Below, one piece after another: positions 43,927 to 52,065 of a stretch of DNA of 64,000 nucleotides (positions are counted from its first letter, which is position 1; every line of letters starts with the position of its first letter). The stretch is from Flavobacterium sp. IMCC34852. GTDB lineage: Bacteria; Bacteroidota; Bacteroidia; Flavobacteriales; Flavobacteriaceae. Both the position numbers and the translations under genes were made by a program. Under the pieces are notes generated by a model that saw only the letters and a list, made by a program, of their open reading frames with translations, ran no database searches and had not been told where the DNA came from. The stretch lies in NCBI RefSeq assembly GCF_030643905.1, contig NZ_CP121446.1, positions 930,001 through 994,000 of the forward strand. The letters are read 5' to 3'.

Positions 43927-46791
43927 ATGAAAAACTTTATTTTATTTCTTTTTGCTGTCCTTGTTGGAAATTCATCTTTTGCCCAAGTTTCTTGGCAAGG
44001 TGGTTCCAATCCCGATGCAACAGCTGCAGCTACCATACTGTTCGATAAAACAGGTACAGGTTTAGCTACTTACACCGGAACAATATACGCCCACACAGGG
44101 TTAACGGTAAACGGAACTCCTTGGCAAAATGTAAAAGGGTCTTGGGGTAATAATACTACACAACCGGCGCTGACTTTGGTTTCGGGTAATATTTATAAAT
44201 TAGACTTAACTCCAACAATACTTCAGTATTACAATGTAACATCCGGTTCGGTGACCAAGGTTAATATGGTTTTCAGAAATGCAGCCGGTAATGCACAAAC
44301 GGTAGATTTGACTTTGGATGTAGGTGCTTTTCAGGCGGCTTTAGTAACTCCGGTTGAAAATAGTAATACTATTATTAATAGTGGTCAAAGTTTGACTATA
44401 ACAGCTAATAATACAAATGGTACGGCTAATTATAACTTGTTGGCGAATGGAGTTAGTATCCATACTTTTTCAGGAACAAGCTATAATTATACCGATCCAA
44501 ATATTACGGCTAACAAAACTTATGAACTGCAAATTACACAAGGCGCTACCTTCTTTTCAAAAACTTTCGGCGTTATTGTAAACGCAGGAACTACCAATGA
44601 AACAATGGCGTCCGGTCTCGAGGATGGAATCAATTATAATTCATCCGACGCCACTAAAGCTACACTTGTTCTGGACGCACCGGGGAAAGATTTTGTTTAC
44701 CTAGCCGGAAGTTTTAACAACTGGCAACCGGGAACTAATTATTTGATGAAAAAAGACCCCGGAACAGGAAAGTTTTGGTTAGAATTAACCGGATTAACCT
44801 CGGGTCAACAATATACTTATCAATATTGGGTAGTGGATGCTACACCAACAACCAATTCACCGGCAGTTGTAAAAACAGCTGACCCTTATTCAACTTTAGT
44901 ATTATCTCCTTTTGATGACCCCTATATTCCGGCGACTTCTTATCCTAACTTGCCAACTTATCCGGCCGGACAATCAAGAGAAGTTACTGTTTTGCAAACC
45001 GGTCAAACACCTTACAACTGGAGCTCAGCCACTATCAATTTCGTAAAACCAAAAAAAGAAGATTTAGTGGTTTATGAAGTTTTAGTAAGAGATTTTGATG
45101 CCGATAGAAATTACCAAGATTTAATCGATAAAATTGACTATTTCAAAAATCTAAAAGTCAATGCTATCCAATTGATGCCGGTAATGGAATTCGAGGGAAA
45201 TGAAAGCTGGGGATACAATACCTCTTTCCATTTGGCTTTGGATAAATTCTATGGTAACGCTGATAAGTTTAAAGAGTTTATCGATTTATGCCACCAAAAC
45301 GGTATAGCAGTTATTCTGGATTTAGCTTTAAATCATGCTTTCGGAAGAAATCCTATGGTTAGAATGTGGATGAAAGATGCTGATGGTGACGGCTGGGGTG
45401 ATCCGGCTGCCGATAATCCTTATTTTAATGAGTTTGCCAAACATAGTTATAGTGTTGGCTCCGATTTCAATCACGCTTCAGCAAGAACGAAATATTATAC
45501 CAAAAGAGTCATTAAACAATGGATACAAGAATTTAAAATTGATGGTTTCCGTTGGGATTTAACCAAAGGATTTACCCAAGCTTGTTCCGGTGGTGATGAT
45601 ACATGTACTAACGCCTATCAAGCTGACCGTGTCGCTGTTCTTAAAGAATATGCTGATTACTCTTGGCTATTAGACCCAACTCACTATGCTATTTTTGAAC
45701 ATTTAGGAGGTGACAGTGAAGAACAACAATGGGCCAATTACCGTATAGGTGAAACACCAAGTAAAGGAATCATGATGTGGGGCGAATTACACGAAGCCTA
45801 CAAACAACTTACCATGGGTTACTCCACTAATGCCGATATTACAAGAATGGGTCACGTGAGCAGAGGATTTTCAGGCAAACGTTTGTTGGGTTACCCTGAA
45901 AGTCATGACAAAGACAGATTGGTTTATGAAGCAGTTACCTTCGGAAACGGAGGCGGAACAGCACCACCACTAAACAATTTGAATAATGCAGTGGCCAGAA
46001 TGTCAGCCATTGGTGCATTATCTATTTTAGTTCCGGGACCAAAAATGATTTGGCATTTCGCAGAATTAGGCATGAATAATTCTATTTACACCTGTGAAAA
46101 CGGAACTGTAAATTCGGAGAGCGATGTCACTACAGGAGATTGTAAATTAGCCACCAAACCACAACCTCAATGGGTAAACAATTGGTTGACAATGACTACC
46201 CCTAACAGACAACAAGTGTACAACGATTGGAAAAGGTTAATCCAAATGAAAATCGAAGAACAAGTCTTTGAAGGTGATTACGCCATTAGCCCTGACGGAA
46301 ATAACATCAGACAAAGAATTTATGTTTATGACAATTCTTTACCGTCAACGCAATTGAAAAATGTAGTCATTATTGCCAATATGTCGGTGGCTGCTCAAAA
46401 CATTAATCCAAGTTTCCCGTACACCGGAAATTGGTATAACCTAATGGATAATACTCCATATAATGTGACCAACACCACGGCAACAATCAACTTGCCGCCG
46501 GGAGGTTTCAGAGTATATGGTAATCAACCGGTTGCTTTGGCAGCTAATGATTTTGAAGTTGCAAATCAAGTGAGTTTGTATCCAAATCCAACTTCAGGAA
46601 CTTTCAATATCAAAGGACAAGTAGCCAAAGTGGAAATCTATTCCATCACCGGACAAAGAGTTAAATCTTTTGAAAATATTTCCTCTGAAGACTATCAATT
46701 TGATATCAATGAATTAAACAGCGGCGTTTATTTAGTCAAAGCTATCGATGCCAATAATAATTCATCTACTATGAAATTGATCAAACAATAA
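43927..46791 (+). CDS. T9SS-secreted GH13 alpha-amylase
   Basis: A 954-residue extracellular amylase. Signal peptide MKNFILFLFAVLVGNSSFAQ, N-terminal beta domains, an E-set/CBM48-like domain (FVYLAGSFNNWQPGTNY, about residues 250-330), and the GH13 barrel from about 375: LALNHAFG, nucleophile DGFRWDLTKG (about 539), FEHLGG (about 592) and PESHDKDR (about 658). A DADGDGWGD loop near 484 looks like a calcium site. The final 75 residues are a T9SS type A sorting domain (LYPNPTSGTFNI, SGVYLVKA). It supplies dextrins to SusCD. Expression may depend on read-through of the terminator after susE. Confidence 0.93.
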   Translation: MKNFILFLFAVLVGNSSFAQVSWQGGSNPDATAAATILFDKTGTGLATYTGTIYAHTGLTVNGTPWQNVKGSWGNNTTQPALTLVSGNIYKLDLTPTILQYYNVTSGSVTKVNMVFRNAAGNAQTVDLTLDVGAFQAALVTPVENSNTIINSGQSLTITANNTNGTANYNLLANGVSIHTFSGTSYNYTDPNITANKTYELQITQGATFFSKTFGVIVNAGTTNETMASGLEDGINYNSSDATKATLVLDAPGKDFVYLAGSFNNWQPGTNYLMKKDPGTGKFWLELTGLTSGQQYTYQYWVVDATPTTNSPAVVKTADPYSTLVLSPFDDPYIPATSYPNLPTYPAGQSREVTVLQTGQTPYNWSSATINFVKPKKEDLVVYEVLVRDFDADRNYQDLIDKIDYFKNLKVNAIQLMPVMEFEGNESWGYNTSFHLALDKFYGNADKFKEFIDLCHQNGIAVILDLALNHAFGRNPMVRMWMKDADGDGWGDPAADNPYFNEFAKHSYSVGSDFNHASARTKYYTKRVIKQWIQEFKIDGFRWDLTKGFTQACSGGDDTCTNAYQADRVAVLKEYADYSWLLDPTHYAIFEHLGGDSEEQQWANYRIGETPSKGIMMWGELHEAYKQLTMGYSTNADITRMGHVSRGFSGKRLLGYPESHDKDRLVYEAVTFGNGGGTAPPLNNLNNAVARMSAIGALSILVPGPKMIWHFAELGMNNSIYTCENGTVNSESDVTTGDCKLATKPQPQWVNNWLTMTTPNRQQVYNDWKRLIQMKIEEQVFEGDYAISPDGNNIRQRIYVYDNSLPSTQLKNVVIIANMSVAAQNINPSFPYTGNWYNLMDNTPYNVTNTTATINLPPGGFRVYGNQPVALAANDFEVANQVSLYPNPTSGTFNIKGQVAKVEIYSITGQRVKSFENISSEDYQFDINELNSGVYLVKAIDANNNSSTMKLIKQ

Positions 46792-46818
46792 GGTTAGATT
46801 AGTTATATAATTATTTTG

Positions 46819-46855
46819 CAGTAGCCACGTTTTTTAAACGTGGCTACTGTTTTTT
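46819..46855 (+). terminator. Strong terminator of the starch operon
   Basis: A 14-bp perfect stem (46819-46832 with 46836-46849), a 3-base loop and a T6 tract close the secreted amylase gene. Confidence 0.9.
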
Positions 46856-46899
46856 ATAAAATTTTTCCCCTTAAATTTTTTTCTCTTTCAGCGGAATTG

Positions 46900-46907
46900 T
46901 ACTTTTG
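46900..46907 (+). promoter_or_regulatory. -7 box TACTTTTG of the AsmA-like gene
   Basis: An exact TAnnTTTG match ends 4 bases before the ATG. If active, the transcript would start at or within a few bases of the start codon. Confidence 0.5.
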
Positions 46908-46911
46908 AACT

Positions 46912-49689
46912 ATGAAAAAACCGTCAAAGTCAATAATAGTCAGGATTTTAAAGATTACAGGAATTACTTTCGGGTCAATTATCCTGCTGATGTTTTTGAT
47001 GCCAATTCTTTTTCCCGGAAAAATTGCCGAAGAAGTAAAAGCTTTCGCCAACAAAAAGCTGAATGGTGAATTAGACTTCAAAGAAGCCAATCTTTCTTTC
47101 TTCAACCACTTTCCGTCATTGACTTTAACCCTTACGGATTTCTCCCTAAAAGGTTCAGCGCCTTACCAAAAAGAAACCTTAGTTTCCGCCAATGAAGTGG
47201 CATTCGGAATCGATTTAGGGTCTCTTATTTTTGACAAAAGTGTCACCATTGATAAGATTTACGTCTCCAATGCTTTAATCAATGTAAAAGTCAATGCCAA
47301 AGGAGAAGCCAACTATAACGTCTATATTTCCGAAGAAGAAACCACTAAAAAAGATACCACCGGGAACACTTCGCTTCGTTTGGATAAAATTGCCATCGAA
47401 GACAGTCATTTGGTTTACAACGATCAATCGACTAAAATTTTAATTGATGCCAATGGCTTTAATTATATAGGAAACGGCGACTTAGACCAAGCCATTTTCG
47501 ATATTTATACCGAAGCTGAAATCGAAGACTTTGATTTTGCTTATGATGGGCAACAATACCTCAAAAACAAAAAAGTAAAAGCCGATTTGATCACCAAAAT
47601 CAACACCAATTCCCTGGCGTTTGTCTTCCAACAAAACAATTTAAAAATTAACAAACTTCCGGTAGAATTCAACGGGAAATTCGACTTCCTAAGCAATGGC
47701 TACGATATGGATTTCAATATCAAATCGGAAGACAGCAAACTCAACGATTTCTTTACTGCTTTGCCTCCGGCGTATGTCACTTGGCTCGATAAAACCAAAG
47801 TCAAAGGCAGTACCGATTTGTCCTTTACGTTAAAAGGAAAATACATCGCTTCTAAAAATCAAAAACCCGATGTGGCTTTCAATATGAAAATTCGTGACGG
47901 TTTGATTGAATACAAAGATGCACCGTTTCCGGTATCCAATATCTTCCTGAATTTCGACACCAAATTACCGTCATTAGATACCGAGAAATTAAGAGTCAAC
48001 ATCGATTCGATTTTCTTCAATGTCGATAAAGATTACGTCAAAGCCATTATTAAATCGGAAGGTTTGTCAACGCCGAATATCTCTGCCAGAATCAACTCCA
48101 AAATCGATTTAGCCCAAATGGACAAAGCACTGGGGTTGCAAAACATGGATTTACGCGGTGTTTTGAATATGGATATTAAATCGAATGGTGTTTACGACCA
48201 AAAAAACGGTAAGATTCCGGTAACCAATGGGAAAATCAATTTCAAAAACGGTTACGTAAAAACCGATTATTATCCGAATCCGATTCAGAACATCAATGTC
48301 GTCGCGACGGTTTTAGACCAAAAAGGCTCTCTCGATGACTTGAAAATCAATATTACGCCGGCTTCTTTTGAGTTCGAGGGCAAACCGATTTTTGTCAATG
48401 CCAAGTTACAGAATTTCGAAAATATCAAGTACGATATCAAAGCCAAAGGCGAATTAGATTTAGGCAAAATCTATAAAGTCTTTTCCCAAAAAGGATTAGA
48501 CCTTGAAGGTTATGTCAACGCCGATGTTGCCTTCAAAGGTGCGCAAGATGACGCCATGAACGGAAGATATGACAAGTTGCAAAACAGCGGAACACTGAAG
48601 CTGAGAAATATTAAAACCACTTCGGAATATTTACCCAAACCATTTGTAATCAAAGACGGGACATTTGTGTTTAACCAAGACAAAATGAACTTTAATGATT
48701 TTATAGCGACCTATGGTCAATCCGATTTTAAAATGAATGGCTATTTGCAAAATGTAATCGATTTTGTGCTAACCAATAAAGCCATACTGAAAGGCAATTT
48801 CCAATTGCATTCGGATTATATCAATGTCGATGAATTCATGACACAAACCAAAGCGACAACGGTTTCTGATACTATCAAAACCGCAGAACCAACTGTAGCT
48901 TCAGGCGTAGTCGTTATTCCGTCTAATTTCGATTTGCAGTTCAATGCCACGGCGAATAAAATCAATTTGGATGGTTTGGCGATTGACAATCTCAAAGGCA
49001 ACATGAAAATCAACCAAGGCCAATTGGAACTCAAACAATCCGGTTTTGATTTGATTGGTTCCAATGTTAAAATGGATTTGGTTTACGGTAGTCAATCCAC
49101 AGAAAAAGCCTTTTTCGACTTTAAAATCCTCGCCAAAGAATTTGACATCAAACGCGCTTACAACGAAGTAAAAATGTTCCGCGAAATGGCTACTGCAGCC
49201 GAAAGTGCCGAAGGAATCGTTTCCTTAGACTATAAAGTAGCCGGAATTCTCGATGCGAATATGGCACCTATTTATCCATCTCTAACCGGAAAAGGAACCT
49301 TGTCTGTAAAGAAAGTCAAAATGAAAGGCTTTAAAATGTTTGGCGCCGTAAGCAAAAAGACAGGCAAAGACGCCATCAAAAACCCCGATGTTACTCAAGT
49401 GGATATCAAAACCACCATTAAAAATAACATCATCAATATTGAGCGTTTCAAGTTCAAAGTCGCGGGTTTTCGTCCGAGAATTGAAGGACAAACCAGTTTT
49501 GACGGGAAGTTGAATATCAAAATGCGTTTGGGTTTACCGCCATTCGGCATCATCGGTATTCCGATTAAAGTGACCGGAACGCAAGATGAACCCAAAGTGA
49601 AATTGGGCAAACAAACCGAAGACTTACAAGAAACCGAATACGAAGGCGAAGTACCGCAACCCATTTCAGCCGAGCCTAAACCGTTGTAA
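46912..49689 (+). CDS. AsmA-like family protein
   Basis: A 925-residue protein with one N-terminal membrane helix (ITFGSIILLMFLMPILFP, about residues 17-35) and a long repeating beta structure as in AsmA/YhdP/TamB-type lipid-transfer proteins. The opening AFANKKLNGELDFKEANLSFFNHFPSLTLTL-like segment and the C-terminal AsmA-2-like region (SLTGKGTLSVKKVKMKG, FKVAGFRPRIEGQT) support this. It is expected to span the periplasm from the inner membrane and aid phospholipid or outer-membrane transport. Single-gene unit with its own promoter and the HMG-CoA reductase promoter directly behind. Confidence 0.85.
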   Translation: MKKPSKSIIVRILKITGITFGSIILLMFLMPILFPGKIAEEVKAFANKKLNGELDFKEANLSFFNHFPSLTLTLTDFSLKGSAPYQKETLVSANEVAFGIDLGSLIFDKSVTIDKIYVSNALINVKVNAKGEANYNVYISEEETTKKDTTGNTSLRLDKIAIEDSHLVYNDQSTKILIDANGFNYIGNGDLDQAIFDIYTEAEIEDFDFAYDGQQYLKNKKVKADLITKINTNSLAFVFQQNNLKINKLPVEFNGKFDFLSNGYDMDFNIKSEDSKLNDFFTALPPAYVTWLDKTKVKGSTDLSFTLKGKYIASKNQKPDVAFNMKIRDGLIEYKDAPFPVSNIFLNFDTKLPSLDTEKLRVNIDSIFFNVDKDYVKAIIKSEGLSTPNISARINSKIDLAQMDKALGLQNMDLRGVLNMDIKSNGVYDQKNGKIPVTNGKINFKNGYVKTDYYPNPIQNINVVATVLDQKGSLDDLKINITPASFEFEGKPIFVNAKLQNFENIKYDIKAKGELDLGKIYKVFSQKGLDLEGYVNADVAFKGAQDDAMNGRYDKLQNSGTLKLRNIKTTSEYLPKPFVIKDGTFVFNQDKMNFNDFIATYGQSDFKMNGYLQNVIDFVLTNKAILKGNFQLHSDYINVDEFMTQTKATTVSDTIKTAEPTVASGVVVIPSNFDLQFNATANKINLDGLAIDNLKGNMKINQGQLELKQSGFDLIGSNVKMDLVYGSQSTEKAFFDFKILAKEFDIKRAYNEVKMFREMATAAESAEGIVSLDYKVAGILDANMAPIYPSLTGKGTLSVKKVKMKGFKMFGAVSKKTGKDAIKNPDVTQVDIKTTIKNNIINIERFKFKVAGFRPRIEGQTSFDGKLNIKMRLGLPPFGIIGIPIKVTGTQDEPKVKLGKQTEDLQETEYEGEVPQPISAEPKPL

Positions 49690-49730
49690 TTTACCATAGT
49701 TTTTCTGAAAAAAATTCAAACGCTATAACT

Positions 49731-49738
49731 TATCTTTG
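49731..49738 (+). promoter_or_regulatory. -7 box TATCTTTG of the HMG-CoA reductase operon
   Basis: An exact TAnnTTTG match 24 bases before the ATG at 49762. The upstream TTTTCTG near 49701-49707 is only a loose -33 candidate. Confidence 0.5.
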
Positions 49739-49761
49739 TAGCCAACAAACTTTTATTGTCT

Positions 49762-51078
49762 ATGAATAATGCAGTTGCCGGTTTTTCCAAATTGTCCAAA
49801 GAAGAAAAAATCAATTGGATTGCCCAAGAGTATTTCAGTAATCCGACAGAAGCGATTACTACCATCAAACAATATTGGAACAACGATGCCCAATTGCAAC
49901 AATTGCATGACGAATTCATAGAAAACACTATTACCAATTTCTATTTGCCGATGGGTATTGCTCCCAATTTCCTCATCAACGGAAAATATTATTCGGTGCC
50001 AATGGTCATTGAGGAAAGTTCTGTTGTAGCTGCGGCAGCCAAATCGGCTAAGTTTTGGAGCACACGCGGCGGATTCAAAGCCACCGTTTTGAATACGGAG
50101 AAGATTGGACAAGTTCACTTTTTGTTCCCGGGCGAAACGGCTAAACTGAAAGCCTTTTTTAATGCTGTAAAGCCTACATTAATCGATTCGACCGAAAGTA
50201 TTACCAAGAACATGCAAAAGCGTGGCGGTGGTATTTTAGGATTGGAACTTCGAGATAAAACTTCCGAGTTAGACAATTATTACCAACTCCATGCCACCTT
50301 TGAAACCAAAGACAGTATGGGAGCGAATTTCATCAATTCGTGTTTGGAGCAATTGGCTAAAACGTTAAAAGAAGCAGCACAAAACCATGCCGACTTTAAC
50401 GAAGCAGAAAAGAACATTACGGTTGTCATGAGTATCTTGTCAAACTATGTTCCGAATTGTATAGTACGTGCCGAAGTTTCTTGCCCGGTAGAAGAATTAG
50501 CCGAAAAGAAAATCGAAAACCCACAAGAGTTTGCCGAGAAGTTTGTGCAAGCTGTTCGTATCGCCGAAATTGAACCTTTCCGTGCCGTTACGCACAACAA
50601 AGGCATCATGAATGGTGTTGATGCCGTAGTCTTGGCCACCGGAAATGATTTCCGCGCCGTAGAAGCCGGAGTACATGCCTATGCTTCCCGCAACGGACAA
50701 TATTCGAGCTTGTCTCATGCTCAAATTGAAAACGGTATTTTCACTTTTTGGATGGAAATTCCTTTGGCTTTAGGAACCGTTGGCGGATTGACTTCCTTAC
50801 ATCCGTTGGTTAAAATGGCTCTGGAAATCTTAGGCAAACCTTCTGCACAAGAATTGATGCAAGTTGTCGCCGTTACAGGATTGGCACAAAATTTTGCGGC
50901 TTTGCGTTCGCTTACCACAACCGGAATTCAAGAAGGTCACATGAAAATGCACTTAAACAATATTCTCAATCAATACCAAGCAACTGCCGAAGAGCGAAAA
51001 GTAATTGCCAAACATTTCGAAAAGAATACGGTTACTCATGCCTCTGTGGTGGAGATGATTGAGCATTTAAGAAAATAA
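49762..51078 (+). CDS. Hydroxymethylglutaryl-CoA reductase (class II type)
   Basis: HMG-CoA reductase makes mevalonate from HMG-CoA. Class II motifs are visible: ENTITNFYLPMGIAPNFLING near residue 55, the catalytic Glu in PMVIEESSVVAAAAKSA, DSMGANFINSCLE, the nucleotide-binding region near MNGVDAVVLATGND, and GTVGGLTSLHPLVK and EGHMKMH with the catalytic His. Relatives are often labelled degradative, but here it lies with a GHMP kinase and the genome encodes a mevalonate route, so biosynthesis is inferred. Start at ATG 49762 (MNNAVAGFSKLS) rather than a TTG two codons earlier. The kinase gene follows after 20 bases. Confidence 0.92.
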   Translation: MNNAVAGFSKLSKEEKINWIAQEYFSNPTEAITTIKQYWNNDAQLQQLHDEFIENTITNFYLPMGIAPNFLINGKYYSVPMVIEESSVVAAAAKSAKFWSTRGGFKATVLNTEKIGQVHFLFPGETAKLKAFFNAVKPTLIDSTESITKNMQKRGGGILGLELRDKTSELDNYYQLHATFETKDSMGANFINSCLEQLAKTLKEAAQNHADFNEAEKNITVVMSILSNYVPNCIVRAEVSCPVEELAEKKIENPQEFAEKFVQAVRIAEIEPFRAVTHNKGIMNGVDAVVLATGNDFRAVEAGVHAYASRNGQYSSLSHAQIENGIFTFWMEIPLALGTVGGLTSLHPLVKMALEILGKPSAQELMQVVAVTGLAQNFAALRSLTTTGIQEGHMKMHLNNILNQYQATAEERKVIAKHFEKNTVTHASVVEMIEHLRK

Positions 51079-51098
51079 TATTGTCAGGTTGAGCAAAA

Positions 51099-52013
51099 AT
51101 GAAACAAACTTTTTATAGTAACGGGAAATTGCTAATCACCGGAGAATATTTGGTTCTCGACGGTGCTAAAGCTTTTGCATTGCCTACCAAATACGGTCAA
51201 AATTTAACTATTGAAGCCGGTGAAAGCAATACCATTCAATGGACAAGTTTTGACAGCGATGGTAGTGTTTGGTTTGAAGATACTATTTCGTTTGACGCCA
51301 TAGTCAGAAAGCAACGCCATGAAGATACTAAAAGCATTAAAAATACTTTAATCGAAATTTTACACGAAGCGTATTTGATGAATTCCGATTTTATTTCGAC
51401 TTCAAAAGGATACAAAATCACGACCGAATTGACTTTTCCAAAATCATGGGGTTTAGGAACTTCTTCTACACTAATCAACAATGTGGCTCAGTGGTTGCAA
51501 ATTGATGCCTATGAGCTGCTTAAAAGAAGTTTTGGCGGGAGTGGCTACGATATTGCTTGCGCCCAAAATGATTCGGGGATTTTATACCAAATTGTTGATG
51601 AAAAACCTTTGGTAGAGATAGTAGATTTCAAACCTGATTTTACGGGTAAAATTTTCTTTGTTTATTTGAATAAAAAGCAGAATAGCAGAAATGCAATAGC
51701 GTCATACTATAGTAATCAAGTTGACATTCGTAAAACAATTCCGGTGATAAATGAAATTACTAAAACAGTGATTGATGCCGAAGAACCAAAAACATTCGCA
51801 TTGGCTTTGGCCCAACACGAGATAGCCTTGAGCAATATTTTAGAATTACCGACGGTTAAAGAAACGCTATTTCATGATTTTGACGGCGTGATAAAAAGTC
51901 TCGGCGCTTGGGGGGGCGATTTTGTGCTGAGTATCTCCAAAGAAAATCCAACGGATTATTTTAAAGCAAAAGGATTTGATGTTGTCATACCGTACCAAGA
52001 AATGATCTTATAA
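51099..52013 (+). CDS. GHMP kinase of the GYDIA type (putative phosphomevalonate kinase)
   Basis: A 304-residue GHMP-superfamily kinase with the N-terminal GKLLITGEYLVLDGA, the phosphate loop SWGLGTSSTLINN near residue 112, and GGSGYDIACAQ near 150, which names the GYDIA group. The C-terminal LGAWGGDFVLSIS matches the glycine-rich GHMP motif 3. Location behind HMG-CoA reductase suggests a mevalonate-pathway step, most likely the phosphomevalonate kinase step, since mevalonate kinase and the decarboxylase are encoded elsewhere in the window. This is inference; the substrate is not demonstrated. Confidence 0.85.
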   Translation: MKQTFYSNGKLLITGEYLVLDGAKAFALPTKYGQNLTIEAGESNTIQWTSFDSDGSVWFEDTISFDAIVRKQRHEDTKSIKNTLIEILHEAYLMNSDFISTSKGYKITTELTFPKSWGLGTSSTLINNVAQWLQIDAYELLKRSFGGSGYDIACAQNDSGILYQIVDEKPLVEIVDFKPDFTGKIFFVYLNKKQNSRNAIASYYSNQVDIRKTIPVINEITKTVIDAEEPKTFALALAQHEIALSNILELPTVKETLFHDFDGVIKSLGAWGGDFVLSISKENPTDYFKAKGFDVVIPYQEMIL

Positions 52014-52014
52014 T

Positions 52015-52044
52015 AAAAAACCCCGAAGTCAATTCGGGGTTTTT
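52015..52044. terminator. Bidirectional terminator
   Basis: A 12-bp perfect stem (CCCCGAA core, arms 52016-52027 and 52033-52044) with a 5-base loop lies between the GHMP kinase gene and the convergent PpiD-like gene, with A and T tracts on both sides. Confidence 0.85.
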
Positions 52045-52065
52045 ATTATTTATGGTGATTTACGA

